DNA from: Omphalotus guepiniiformis | Taxonomy: Eukaryota > Basidiomycota > Agaricomycetes > Agaricales > Omphalotaceae | Length of the DNA: 64,000 nt | Direction of reading: 5' to 3' | Assembly (NCBI GenBank): GCA_028554645.1 | Contig: JAQOOI010000045.1 | Location: forward strand, 1 to 64,000 | Part shown: one piece after another, positions 30,520 to 42,500 of the stretch | How positions within the stretch are numbered: the stretch's first letter is position 1 | How the letters are laid out: every line of letters begins with the position of its first letter | Made by a program: the position numbers and the translations under genes | The notes under the pieces: model-generated | What the model saw: the letters and a program-made list of their open reading frames with translations, nothing else | Database searches by the model: none | Told to the model about the DNA's origin: nothing

Positions 30520-31473
30520 CTAGAATATTGAATTGATGATACCGCTGCCAACGGCAGAACCTTGAAACAAAACGCTCAGTATGCAATGCAGTCAAATGTG
30601 ACGAAAACTTACCGGCTCCAAAACCCACACCGCCTGCAGCAGAGTGGGCAAGCTAGCCGAGGTCATTGTTGTGTCTAACGCAAGAGAAATCAAGACATAC
30701 CGTGTTTCCTAGTCCACCGAACTTACTAGGCTTCTTCTGTGGTTCAATTACTGTTGGAGGTGGTGCAGCCGAGACGGGTACAGGAGGGGGTGCAGCATAC
30801 GGAGAATAAGATGGGTTCGGAGGGGGCGGTCCTTGATATCCACCAGGAGGCCCGGGAGGCGGTGCATAAAAGGGAGCATAACTGGGAGCGTATGACGGAT
30901 ACGAGGGTGCAGTGGGAGGCGGGCTGATAGGTGGTGGTGTATCATAGGATGGTCGAGGTGAAGGTGAAGGTCGGGGAGGAAGAGATACAGGTGGAAGTTT
31001 CTCAACGTAGTTTGAGGGAAACAGCCCTTCTCGCCCTTTGTATCTGCCCGTCCACCAATCCACGTTGGTTTCTTGAACTATCTCGATGACGTCTCCCGCA
31101 TGAAAGGTAAGATCTTGTGGATCCTATTATGAAAGGTGAGTGACCTAGGCAAGTGGTGAAAAGTCATACACATTACCTGCCCGTCCTCATTATAACCCCA
31201 AAGCGCCTTCGCGCGCACAGCACCAGGAGGGGGCTCAGAATAATTTCGAGATCCTGGCTGGTAGCCAGTGGGCGAAGGAGGTCTAGGACTTGGAGGAGTA
31301 ATGAGAAGACTTGACGTTCGACTAGTCAACGCAGCTACAGGATCAGGAAGACGATCAAGAATCTCTCGGCCAGCCGCTGGAGAAATTTGGTTCTGAGAAA
31401 TAAGAAAGTCTACATTCTGCCGTGTCTGCGCGATAAGATGTTGGAGAAATGCAGAGCCATTTATTGGAGACAT
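30520..31473 (-). CDS. SH3-domain protein, Lsb1/Pin3-like (266 aa)
   Basis: Four exons (31473-31177, 31123-30701, 30652-30613, 30560-30520) join in frame to 266 residues. An N-terminal helical segment ([20 protein letters not shown]) precedes an SH3 domain at about 85-145 ([40 protein letters not shown], with the conserved WW and ALYDY-type start). A long Pro/Tyr-rich region follows, then a Gly-rich hydrophobic end ([18 protein letters not shown]). That C-terminus is shared with yeast Lsb1/Pin3-type actin-patch proteins that bind Las17/WASP. A role in endocytic actin regulation is inferred from the family. Its promoter is shared with the divergent biotin gene. Confidence 0.75.
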
Positions 31474-31856
31474 CGTAGAACACTTGAAAGCGAGAATGAC
31501 CGTCTCAGATTGTGGCGGTGGAATCTTCGAAAGCTATACCGAGCCGGCCGCTTGACAATTTCGTCTTACATACATAGTCACAGGCTAAGGCGGGAATATG
31601 TGATGTATCATGTATGTAGCTCGAGAAAACGCAATAATAGGTTTTCAATGTAGTTAGGCTTGAGCTTGAAGCTTGAAGCTTTGAAGTTGAAGAGACATGT
31701 CGACCAAGTTTTTGTGGATGTCGTGCCCCCATCAAGAGATGCCGAAGCTGCCTAGAGCAGCGCGACCAAACAATTGCCCCAGACCAAGTACCAGGAGCTC
31801 GTACCCTCTCGCTCTTCTCTCGCTCTTCGTGAGTAGGGATCAGGCAGCTTGTGTGG

Positions 31857-34547
31857 ATGTCTCTCTTGTTCAAAAATCTTCGCGTTCATCAGATATTTGG
31901 TGCTAATACCGATGTTGGAAAGACAATTTTGACTACCGCTCTCGTCCGTGGTTCGGCTGCGAACAATACCGATGTTCATTACTTGAAGCCTGTTAGCACA
32001 GGTCCACCAGAAGACGCAGACGATGGGTAAGTGTTTTTTTTTCTTTTTATTGCCATAGTTATTTGATCGCGGGCTTTAGACACATAAAACGCTATACTTC
32101 TACTTTCAAAGAACGCGTCTTCACGGAATGTCTGTATCGATACCAGGACCCTGTCAGTCCACATCTTGCCGTGAAAATGGCTAATGCAGACGTTAGCAAA
32201 AAACTCAATAACCAGAATAATGTCAGTAACTAGTATTTTACCCAGTCCAATACAGCTAATCTGAGTGCAGGTACCTTCGAACAGCACTTTTGTTAATGCT
32301 ATTGCTAGTCATGTCCGAGATTGTGCTTTTCATTCTCGTGGCTACTCAAACATGTACGTGGAGACTGCTGGAGGTGAGAATTAGCGTTTTCTAGTGAGGC
32401 TCGGCGTTTGTCGTTTGATTTTGAAGGCCTGATGTTCGCTGAAAGGTGTCCACAGTCCCACCTTATCCGGAATCACCCAAGTTGAAGCCTATCGTCCTCT
32501 TTTTCTGCCGACTATCCTTATTGGTGATTCAAAATTAGGTGGCATCTCTACCACCATCTCTGCCTACGAAACGCTCGTCCTACGTGGTTTCATCGTGGAC
32601 TCGATCCTCCTTTTCCGTGACAACTACTATCGAAATTGGGAATATCTCAAGGAGTATTTTGCGGATCGTGAGGTGCTGGTGTCCTCCGTTGAACCTCCTC
32701 CGGACCGTCTTGCGGATCCTACAGCCAACCACTCCTCCACGAACCACTACTACGATTCGCTTTTAAGCAGCGTCGAAATAACAGAGATATTGCAGCGCTT
32801 AGACACGTGTCATCAACGGCGTATAGAGGAACTGCAATCCATGCCCCGCCGAACTATGGATACTATCTGGTGGCCTTTCGTGCAACATGGAACAATCAAA
32901 GAAGAGAAGGATGTCACCGTCATAGACAGCGCTTACTCAGATTTCTTCAGTGTCGCTGCCTCTCATAACGATTCGGCAACTCAAAATCAGACCTCACTTC
33001 TACAGCCTCAGCTTGACGGGTCCGCATCCTGGTGGACTCAAACATTTGGACATACCAACACGGCACTCACACTCGCAGCTGCCAGAGCCGCTGGACGTTA
33101 CGGGCATGTCATGTTCCCCAAGGCCTCCCATCTCCCTGCACTGAAGCTCGCTGAAAACCTTGTGCATGAAGGACCTGGAAAGGGCTGGGCTTCGCGTGCA
33201 TTTTTTTCCGATGACGGCTCAACTGGAATGGAAATTGCGTTGAAAATGGCATTAAGAGCGTTCTCGAAGAAGTCATCGAACACTCTTTCCAGGGAGGACC
33301 AGAAATCGTTGGGTGTTTTGGGATTGAAAGGCAGCTATCATGGCGATACCATTGGTGCTATGGATGCTTGTGAAGAGGGAGATGGTGTTTATACATGCGA
33401 GTGGCACAACGCGAGAGGCTTCTGGCTTGACCCCCCTTCCATTTCCATACGAGAAGGAAAAGTGTGGGTACGTATACCCCCTACGTCAAGTGACAAAAGT
33501 CCGTCAATGGTCGAGATGAAGTCGCTTTCATGGACTTATGATGTCCAAAGTCGCCTGAACTCTCCGCTGTACACTCAGTATATCCAGTATATCACACATG
33601 TTCTCGCAAAAATTGAGCGACAAGGCCTCAAACTTGGTGCACTGGTGCTCGAACCATTGGTTCTGGGGGCTGGGGGCATGGTTTTTGTTGACCCGCTCTT
33701 CCAGCGCGCTCTCATTGACGTCGTACGCGGAAATGACGCAGGTGCAAGCTCTTCGTGGTCAGGTCTCCCGGTTATATTCGACGAAGTGTTCGTCGGGTTA
33801 TACCGTCTCGGTGTAGAAACAACATCATCTATCCTAGGTGTAACCCCAGATATTTCTGTGCACGCCAAGATCCTCACGGGCGGCCTAGTCCCTCTAGCCG
33901 CAACGCTCGCTTCGAAGTCGATTTTTGAAGCGTTCTATAGTGAAAACAAAGCCGACGCTTTGCTGCATGGACATTCGTATACAGCTCATGCTATCGGATG
34001 TGAGGTCGCCAACGAGACGCTGCGCTTGATCAAACAAGTTGCTGAAAGTTCTACGCACCTGCAGGCAAAGGAAAACTGGGACATGTTCGACTGGAACAAA
34101 CGTTTACAACAGGGAGAACAGAATCCACAGAGTGGGACATCTTCAGTATGGAGCTTGTGGCATCCTGATTTCCTCAGTACTGTATCAAAACTTCCCTCAG
34201 TAGAGGAAGCAATGGCTCTGGGGACTGTATTGGCGATCAAGTTGAAAGACTCTCAAGGAGGTACGTGTAGATTTGCTATTTGACAATGTTCGACTCAGCT
34301 AATATGTATTCGGTCAGGCTATACGTCCAACTCTGCAGAATCCGTTTTCCGACCCATCCTATCTGTGAATAATACCGACAAACTGACGACTTCGCCTGGA
34401 GGTGCTCCTTACGGAGTACATTTTCGGACTCTAGGAAATGTTGCGTACTTCATGACTAGTCTCAACACCGATTTGCACACTGTCGGAGAACTCGAAGACA
34501 AAATATTTGAAATCCTGGGGATAGAAGATGCAAGGCCAAAATCCTAG
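31857..34547 (+). CDS. Bifunctional dethiobiotin synthetase / DAPA aminotransferase (819 aa)
   Basis: Five exons (31857-32026, 32080-32221, 32271-32373, 32446-34260, 34318-34547) give 819 residues. The N-terminal third is dethiobiotin synthetase: the P-loop-like FGANTDVGKT, LKPVSTG, SPHLAVK and VETAGGVHSPT. The rest is the PLP aminotransferase: WPFVQHG, SDDGSTGMEIALKMALRAF, KGSYHGDTIGAMDA, IFDEVFVGLYRLG, and the Schiff-base lysine in HAKILTGGL. Both steps (KAPA to DAPA to dethiobiotin) are fused, as in plant and many fungal BIO3-BIO1 genes, in the order D then A. The start ATG is the one directly before the P-loop frame (MSLLFKNLRVHQIF). Location is probably mitochondrial, though no clear presequence is seen. 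Confidence 0.92.
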
Positions 34548-34780
34548 TGCTTCCTTAGATGCTTCTTTAAACTGTATATATACGAATCAAAAGGTGTACG
34601 AAGTAACCTGAGCCTTATCAATAATAAGTGGTAGCAGAGTCGAGTTTGGCTGATCGTGGTAAAATAAGCGCTCATGGTCTTCAAGCGCCTACCCAATTGA
34701 TACTCTTCAGGCCTCAGGACGTCGTTGCAGGACTTAGAGCTTGACCCAGTCTTTCTGCCTTCCGGTGGTCGCTAATAGCT

Positions 34781-37700
34781 ATGGACAAAGATAGTAGAGA
34801 TGACTTCACGTTCGCAAAATTATCCGATCTCAAGCTACCAGTCACCATTCGAATGTACTCTCAACGTCGCATCTCCATAACTTTACTTGCTCATCTCAAT
34901 GTCGCAGATCCCAATTAGAAGGAAACCGTCAACCAAGGTCTTTCACGGAATTATTGGACAACCCAGAACTCAAATTTCATGGCGTACAGTCCCCGTGAGC
35001 CTCTTAATTCCTTTGAACTGGTTTCGAAATAACCTCAGAGCTCAAGGGTACTCTCAGATCTCTATGTCACTTGCCAACTCATCGCGGACAACAAGCCTCT
35101 TACGATCCCTTTTCGCACGTCCTTCAAAGCATTCAAGAATTCGTATATGTGCGCTCTATCAACTGAGATATTTCCGGACAGGAAACTGATACAGAATCAA
35201 CAGTTGGAACGAGTGGATCACATTCCCCGTTAGATATTGCGACCTTCCTCTGAGTGCACAGATCACTTTCACGGTGTGGGACATTGCTGGTCCACGAGCT
35301 GCTACACCGGTTGGAGGAACAACGTTTCGTCTGTTTGGGAAGAAGTGGTACGTTCTGGTCATTGCATTGCCCTTCAAGAGTAAACTCACCTATTCAACAA
35401 AGGACTTTACGTCGTGGCAAACATCGCTTGCTATTATGGCCAGGAATCGAAGCAGACGGTTCGGTCGAAACAACTACTCCAAGCAAACTAGGTGTAAGGG
35501 ATGAAATGGGCCGTTTAGAGAAGGTAAGTCCAGGATATACATATACTTTAATGAATCGAGTTGCTGAACTATGTTCGTGTTTAGCTCGTGAAGAAATACG
35601 AACGAGGGGATCTACAGAAATCTGACTGGCTGGATAAGATGACCTTCCGCAAGATGGAGGAGATTCATGCAGTACGTCGTTGAGCAGACGAAGTCGAATT
35701 TATATCTTTGACCACACTATAACCTGTCAGGCTGAAGCTCAGAAATCCGAGAACCTCTTCCTTTACATTGACCTACCTCGGTTTGACTTCCCGGTCATAT
35801 TCAGTGAACCAGTAAGCCGCATTCAGTGCAGCCATGCACTTCATGACTCGGAAACTAACAAAGCAGAGCAGGAAGCTCCCAGTCTCCCGTCGACCTCCAC
35901 TTTACCTCCTCAACCCCCTCAGACCCCGATTGTCCCAACAGCGTCGTTTACGGCAGATTTACATCTGTGGAGCGTCCTTGACCCTGAGATTGCTCGCGAG
36001 AACCCTGTAGAGGACAAGCATCGTCGGCTTGTTCGGAGTCACCGCAGTGGACCGTATGATCGAGAACTCAAGCCTAACGCGAAAGACAGAGATAATATCG
36101 GGGTAAGAGCATAGTCGTTGCAATTTCAGACCGTCAGTTAATTGATCGTTTCAGGAAATTCTCAATTACGCTCCCAGTCAGCCATTGAGTCCCGAAGAGA
36201 AAGACTTGATCTGGAAATTCCGTTTCTATCTTGCCCGAGACAAGCGCGGCCTGACGAAGTTCCTTAAGGCCGTAACATGGCGGGATCCGTCAGAAGTTAA
36301 GCAGGCTGTCGAGGAATTACTCCCGCAATGGACAGAGATCGATACGGACGATGCGCTAGAACTGCTTGGCCCCGGAACAGTGGATTCTCGAGTAAGAGCG
36401 TTTGCGGTCAGGCAGTTGGCAAGGGCCGATGATGAGGTGTGTTCCCCTCTTCTTTTGCGAGCTTCGTGTGTTTACCCATAGGTACTTGTCCAGGAATTGT
36501 TACTGTATCTCTTACAGTTGGTACAAGCTTTGAAGTTCGAAAGTGCGGCCTCAGACCAGCGCTCTTCTCGATCCGCTGCCAATGCAATATCATATGACGA
36601 CAGTGGACTGACAGATTTCCTTATTTCTCGGGGAGTGCAGAATCAGGTGTTGGGGAACAGATTGTACTGGTATCTCATGGTTGAGGTCGCATTAGAAGAC
36701 AAAGTGATATCCAAAATGTATGGTCGAGTGGTTTTCAAGTTCATGAACAAGATCCTCGAGGTAACTATCTCATACATTTGTTCACCGGCATTCGTTAATT
36801 CCTTCCCCAAGGCTGAAAACGGGTCAGAGCGACGTGAGCTGCTGCGTCGACAAGGACAACTGGTTGAGACTTTAGCAAAACGTGCCAGAGAACTACGCAC
36901 GTCTAAAGATTCGAGCATCAAGAAAAAGGAAAGGTTACAAGCTATATTAGCGGATTCCAAGAATAATCTCAATGCAATGCCTCCACTCCCATTACCTCTC
37001 AATGCGCGCATCGAGGTTACCGGTATCATTGCAGAGAAATCCTCCGTTTTCAAGTCCAATCTCTATCCTCTCCTTCTGTACTTCCAATGTTCCGACGGTT
37101 CTGAATTTCCTGTAATATTCAAGGATGGGGACGATATGCGGCAAGACCAGCTCGTAATACAGCTATTCACGTTGATGGATCGGCTGCTTCGGCAGGAGAA
37201 CTTAGACTTGAAACTGAGCCCTTACGATGTGTTGGCGACAGGTCCGTTGCAAGGGATGGCGCAATTCATACCGAGCAAGACTATAGCGACTATCGTCAGC
37301 GAACACGGAAACGTACTGCAATATCTGAGGGCAAATTATCCTGACGAAGGCAGTGTCGGAACGTCTGGGATTGAACCCGGTGTCATAGACACCTTTGTCC
37401 GGAGTTGCGGTGAGCCCTGATTTCTCTTACAGTGTGGCGCACCCATTGAATGATATCTGCTGTAGCTGGTTATTGTGTCGTTACCTATCTACTAGGTGTG
37501 GGAGATCGGCATCTGGATAATCTACTCGTCGCTCCTGACGGTGAGTATGCTGCGTAATTTGAGCCTCCTAGGTCACCGATATCACTAATAATCAACCGGG
37601 CTAGGTCATTTCTTTCATGTAGATTTTGGATACATTCTCGGGCGCGATCCTAAACCCTTCCCGCCAGCTGTCAAGGTTTGCAAAGAAATGGTAGATGGGA

Positions 37701-37996
37701 TGGGAGGCGCCAACTCTCCGCACTACGCACGATTCAAGAATTTCTGCTTCACTGCCTTCACTATATTGCGGAAGAGTGCGAATCTCATTCTGAACTTGGT
37801 TGCGCTTATGGTAGATGCAAATATCCCTGACATCAAGCATCGAGATGTCCATGAACAAATACAGGAGAAGTTCCGGTTGGATTTAACAGAAGAGGAGGCT
37901 ATCAAACATTTCGAGGCGCTATTGAACGAAACGTCCTACATCACTGTCATGTTAGATAAGATACATGACTTTGCACAGACATACTGGCGTACCTAA
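34781..37996 (+). CDS. VPS34: Class III phosphatidylinositol 3-kinase VPS34
   Basis: A many-exon gene starting [20 protein letters not shown] (first intron in the Arg-Ile codon pair after PVTIR). In order: a C2 domain ([54 protein letters not shown]), a PI-kinase helical/accessory domain ([41 protein letters not shown]), and the lipid kinase domain ([33 protein letters not shown] catalytic loop, [14 protein letters not shown] activation loop, C-terminal [13 protein letters not shown]). It makes PI3P for autophagy and endosome-vacuole sorting. Introns interrupt the catalytic domain before and after GVGDRHLDN. No damage is seen. Confidence 0.92.
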
Positions 37997-38133
37997 AGCT
38001 GTAATAGATTGAATGACAATCTGTTTGTGAAACATCTCAATCACTGTATGTACATGCAGGTCGCGCAAGAAATTGTAGTAGGTATACAAGTTGGCATATG
38101 TAAATCAAGCGAGAAATATATTATGACATGAGA

Positions 38134-39570
38134 CTAGGTGTGCTTTGGTCCTGAGCCATACTCTGTGGCCCACGGCGCAATCTCGTTTTCCGCTTCAGAA
38201 ATGGTGATCCCACAATACGCGTAATGTCGCGCCACATCTTCTTCGGTAATGGTAGAAGGTGTGGTTGGATGGTAGGCAACGTACGAAGGAGGTACGGTGA
38301 TAGTGAGACCAAGGTCAGATATAAGTTGGGCATATCTGCCTGGAGTAGTGAAAATAGCCAGCATGGAGAGCGTGAACTCCGTACGAACTGTGGAGGCACA
38401 ATTCGCAGGCCGGACTCTCTGAAAGATGCGATGGGCTTTTACATCTGATAAGTTGGGGTCACCGTTTGGGTCTGCACGTACCCCACGAGGCCAAGGAGAC
38501 GCCTTGTAAACACGGAGGTATTCCCACCAGACTTCGGGTGGGTCATCAGACCTGGGATTAACGATGCCGGTGCTGCCACTGTACAAGCTCGCCGGGCGTC
38601 CTCGTTGATTTCTATTGTACGCCTGCTGAGCCTGAGCCTGAGCGAGGGCAGCGGGGTTACGCCAGCGGGACAACACGAACCGCATGCCGAAAGTTTTGTG
38701 TTCCGAAGGGGTTGCATGCGCCTCTGTACACAACTGTTTGACTTTGAGTAAAGCTCGCTCGTCACCTCCATGAGCCGCTCGAAATAGCAGATGAAGATGC
38801 TGCTCGACTCCGGGATGGAACAGATAAGTGTCGTAGTAAGCAGAGGGCACGGAATATGTGGGTCCTTGAGTCGTAGCAGCTGTAGTCGGAGTAACAGGAG
38901 GACGAGATGGCAGGGATGCTGGAGGTCGTCGGATGCTGGAATTGGCCGCCGGTACGACAACACCATTCGAAGCAGGGGTACTGCCAGCGACAAGCGCATA
39001 GCTCGGAATCGCTGTTAAGGACGAGCCACCTGGGAGCAAGGTCTGATTGCTCGTGGAGACCTCAGGTTCAAGTTGGGCCTGCAATTTCGAATCCTGCTGC
39101 TCCGCAGCTAATACAATGCTATCTCCGACTTCATCAGCATGTTTTGGAACACCCGAGCTCTTGGCAAAGTTAGAAGCTTGAGAAGAATCTTGAGCCACGG
39201 AAAAATCACCGCGCAGGACCTGCTCTATAAGTCGCAGCTTCGTACGGCAGTTGCACTCCTCTGGACATCCACGTTCCGCCTTTTCAAGCTGACGTCCTTC
39301 GGCGACTCCATCAAAATAGTCTCGGTCGCTCCTACTGTGATACTCATTGAGAGCCCTTTCAAATCCAATCGTTGGGGAGGATTTATATTCGCGGATGTGT
39401 GCCACAAATATATTGCATGTCGAGCAATCGGCTTCACTACTGTGTAGGACACCATACAGTGGGTGGGCCTCCCAGGAGTCACTGTCAGAGTTACCACGGG
39501 CATCTGAGTCACATTGAGAAAGCGGAGAGTCAGACGAGATAGTATACTCAGAACGGTCGGGATTGTACAT
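38134..39570 (-). CDS. Hypothetical protein, single long exon (478 aa), family not recognised
   Basis: An uninterrupted frame from ATG 39570, unusual in this intron-rich neighbourhood. The N-terminus is acidic and Ser-rich (SSDSPLSQCDSDARGNSDSD), followed by a Cys-containing helical segment (HPLYGVLHSSEADCSTCNIF, FERALNEYHSRSDRDYFDG, CPEECNCRTKLRLIEQVLRG), a Pro/Thr-rich linker around 190-240 and a conserved-looking C-terminal half (WWEYLRVYKASPWPRGVRAD, HRIFQRVRPAN, TEFTLSMLAIFTTPGRYAQL). It looks like a lineage-specific agaricomycete protein. No function is proposed. Confidence 0.7.
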   Translation of the reverse strand: MYNPDRSEYTISSDSPLSQCDSDARGNSDSDSWEAHPLYGVLHSSEADCSTCNIFVAHIREYKSSPTIGFERALNEYHSRSDRDYFDGVAEGRQLEKAERGCPEECNCRTKLRLIEQVLRGDFSVAQDSSQASNFAKSSGVPKHADEVGDSIVLAAEQQDSKLQAQLEPEVSTSNQTLLPGGSSLTAIPSYALVAGSTPASNGVVVPAANSSIRRPPASLPSRPPVTPTTAATTQGPTYSVPSAYYDTYLFHPGVEQHLHLLFRAAHGGDERALLKVKQLCTEAHATPSEHKTFGMRFVLSRWRNPAALAQAQAQQAYNRNQRGRPASLYSGSTGIVNPRSDDPPEVWWEYLRVYKASPWPRGVRADPNGDPNLSDVKAHRIFQRVRPANCASTVRTEFTLSMLAIFTTPGRYAQLISDLGLTITVPPSYVAYHPTTPSTITEEDVARHYAYCGITISEAENEIAPWATEYGSGPKHT

Positions 39571-39814
39571 CGTGGACGCCCAAGGCTTGAAAAGTGTTGC
39601 GCCATTCTCGCGTAAAGGTATTTAAGAGTCTGCAAGGTTTGTCGTGCGCCACACAGTGGCAATTGGCCTTCCAAATTAAGTGTGACTCATCAAAAACATA
39701 TCTAGATCTCAAGATTCCAACGTTCCAACGATATTAAATCAAGGATGCATGCACTCTGTAAAGAGTAAATTTTAAATGTGCTAATATAGATGTACATGTA
39801 AAAGAGCAATCACT

Positions 39815-41391
39815 TTACTCCGGTTTGTTGTCTGGTCGTAAAGATCGTACGGTTTTGCCTAAACAACGAAGTATTCACATCATAACATCAAGTAAATTGG
39901 AGAAGCAACATACCTGCGCGCCAAATCTCCTGGTTATTAATGACCTCTAGCTCCTTGGCGAGATCCTCGCGATATGTTTTCCGACCGTTGAACTCGAGCG
40001 ACTTGCGGGTCTCGGTACCGTTTCGGACGCTCTCGTAGAGCTGCTCAAAGATCGGCACGTTTGCCTTTTCGAAGATAGGCGCCCAATCAAGAGCGCCACG
40101 ACGGGCAGTGGTAGAGCATGCGTTGTACATGTAGTCCATACTAAATTCAATAATCCGCGAGTCATTTTTAAATGAAGAAAGATGAAAGAATGCCCGTCTT
40201 ACCCTTTCTGTCCAATCAAGGGGTATAACGATTGAGTAGCTTCTTCAACGGTCTCGTTGAATGCTTCCGACGGGGTGTGTCCATTCTTACGGAGAACTTG
40301 GTATTGTGCAAGGAAGAGACCCTGGATAGAAATTATGAGCGCTGCAATTGATTGAATTAGACGCGCTACTTACGGATAGCGCCCATAAGCTAGAAAGGGA
40401 ATAGCGAAGATGTCAAGATGATGAGATGTTGAAGTGGATTTGAATTTGAAAGCTTACCACCCCACGTTCACCGTACAGGTCGGAGTAAACTTCCTTCTCG
40501 AAAGTGGTGTCGTACATGTATCCGGAACCGATACCGACACCGAGGGCAATAGCTTTCTCCTTGGCTTTGCCAGTGACATCTTGCCAAACGGCAATGCTGG
40601 AGTTAATGCCACGACCCTCTTGGAAGAGAGTGCGAACGGTTCGGCCAGAGCCTTTTGGTGCGACGAGGATGACATCGACGTCGGGAGGAGGGACAACGTG
40701 GGTATCGTCTTTATAGACGACGGAAAATCCATGCGAAAAGTATAGCGTCTTGCCTTTTGTGATGAGAGGTGCGACCTGAGGCCAAGTTTGGGATTGAGCG
40801 GCATCGGAAAGAAGGTTCATGATGATAGTGCCCTTGTTGATGGCCTCTTCGATGGGGAAAAGCGTCTCTCCGGGCACCTGAATGAATATAATTAGTTAAT
40901 AGTGTGAATTTAACACAGATGTAAAATAATTACCCAGCCGTCCTCAATAGCCTGCCTCCAACTCTCCCCGTCCTTTCGAACTCCCACAATTACGTTGAGA
41001 CCATTGTCTCGGGCGTTCATGCCCTGGCCGTGTCCCTGGGATCCATAGCCAATGAGAGCAAGGGTGTCGTTTTTAAAGTAATCCTGGAGCTTAGCCAAAG
41101 GCCAGTCGCTTCGTTCGTACACTACTTCTTTTGTGCCGGCAAAGTCAAGGGTTTTGATGCCACGAGCGCCCTACCAAAGACGGTAGAGTTACAACCAAGT
41201 TGCGAATGAGTAAAATAAAAAAACATGATACACACTTCAATGGAAGATCGTTGTGCAGATTTTGCGGCAGCTGCTTTAGCCAACAGAGAATATGAAGCTG
41301 CCTGAGGCTTGATGAAGCTCAAAGCGCGTGGTGTGCGACGTAAGGCAGCACGAAGAGCTTGAGAAGCAGAACGAGATGCGAAGGAAGCCAT
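39815..41391 (-). CDS. ILV5: Ketol-acid reductoisomerase, mitochondrial (about 405-412 aa)
   Basis: Second enzyme of valine/isoleucine synthesis. Exons 41391-41236, 41170-40934, 40877-40458, 40389-40374, 40321-40203, 40140-39914 and 39858-39815. A basic, Ala/Ser-rich mitochondrial presequence (MASFASRSASQALRAALRR) is followed by the NADPH site LALIGYGSQGHGQGMNARD, then FSHGFS, DVDVILVAPKGSGRTVR, the Mg-binding region GYMYDTTFEKEVYSDLYGERG, and LYPLIGQKGMDYMYNACSTTARRGALDW. The C-terminus GKTVRSLRPDNKPE is typical. The fourth exon is only 16 nt, and its junction with the next exon is off by one base with the obvious splice sites. Using an acceptor 20 nt upstream restores the frame but implies a 32-nt intron and five or so extra residues. 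Confidence 0.9.
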
Positions 41392-42500
41392 GGTGTTTGA
41401 ACAGGAGAGAGATGGTTTATTTACAAAAATTTCGCCTCGGAGTCATAAACTGTTTCACTACTCGGCCGACATTTCCGATAGTGCCGATGTCGATTATGTA
41501 CATTCTCCGTCAAATTTTTACATAGAAAATAGAGAAAACTCACGTCGAAAGTACTGAATTTAGTATCCTTACTACAGCAGCTGGCAGCTTCTCTTGATAT
41601 TTTAGAATTGGCAAGAAAATATCAGACGGCGGTACATAAGTTCTGCAGGGGTGTTTGTTCCACCAATGATGCCGAGTCTATTTGATTGAACCACTTTCAC
41701 ATTTGCACAAAGAAACATAGTATATACCGAGCTGCAGTACATATTCTATAGACATAAAACGAAAAAGAATTACATTCATAGCCTTCGTGTCATCAAAATT
41801 GAGAGAGAGAAGGATAATCGCTGCAGGTTATGCAGGCGTGGAAAATGAAAGAAATAGCTAGACTCGCGACCAGCCGTCCACGCGAGCATGTTTGGACGGT
41901 AAACATCCAAAACCAGTTGTTTGCGCAACAAACAACAGATGCTCTTGTGGAACGGCTGGTCCTGACCGTTGTCACTTTGGCAGGGTCACGGTTTGTGACA
42001 TTGGACTTCAAAGAATTTTGGCTTTTACTTATAAAAAAAATTTCTCGAGAGACCTATACGAATCTTTGTCTCTCGTCAACCAGAACAGAATGAGATATGT
42101 CATAGAAATATGATTTTTTCGAGCTTTACTTGTACTATAGAAGGGATGCTCGAGGTCATCAAACTCTGACTCAGCACGCTGCACACATCCAGACCAAACA
42201 CTGCAAATTGTGGAAAATTTTTTTTTGACATCTATACCATTCGAATCAGCGTTCTTCAAAACGCGTAAATCTCATAGTCTGTAAAATACAAAATTTTTGA
42301 AGTTGTTGAGCCTAAGTCCAATGTCACATTTGGCTGCACGCGCCAAAATGGCTACCGTTTGGACCAGCCGTTTCTACGAAATGTGGTCGGACCGTACGGA
42401 CCGACAGGCCATGTGGCCTCAATTTCTAGAAACGAGCTGGCAAGAGAGCCTAAGAAATAGCGACTAAACACCGTCTCAATCGAACCTGCAGGCCTGATCG
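41392..42500. promoter_or_regulatory. Shared divergent promoter of ILV5 and LYS4
   Basis: 1109 bp separate the two start codons. It holds a perfect Gcn4/Cpc1-type site TGACTCA at 42167-42173 and a near match (minus ATGACTCC, 41446-41439) close to ILV5, consistent with general amino-acid control of both genes. A 94-bp imperfect hairpin (41868-41961; arms GACCAGCCGTCCACGCGAGC and its near-complement) lies between them, and its outer GACCAGCCGT recurs at 42362-42371. No open frame is supported. Confidence 0.6.
42167..42173 (+). promoter_or_regulatory. Gcn4/Cpc1-type binding site TGACTCA
   Basis: Exact palindromic bZIP core in the divergent promoter of two amino-acid biosynthesis genes, 328 bp from the LYS4 ATG and 776 bp from the ILV5 ATG. 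Function is inferred from the known consensus. Confidence 0.5.

Noticed and set aside
38439..38999. Long overlapping frame antisense or shifted within the 38134-39570 gene
   Set aside because: Shadow of the longer uninterrupted frame, no initiation context and no recognisable domain.
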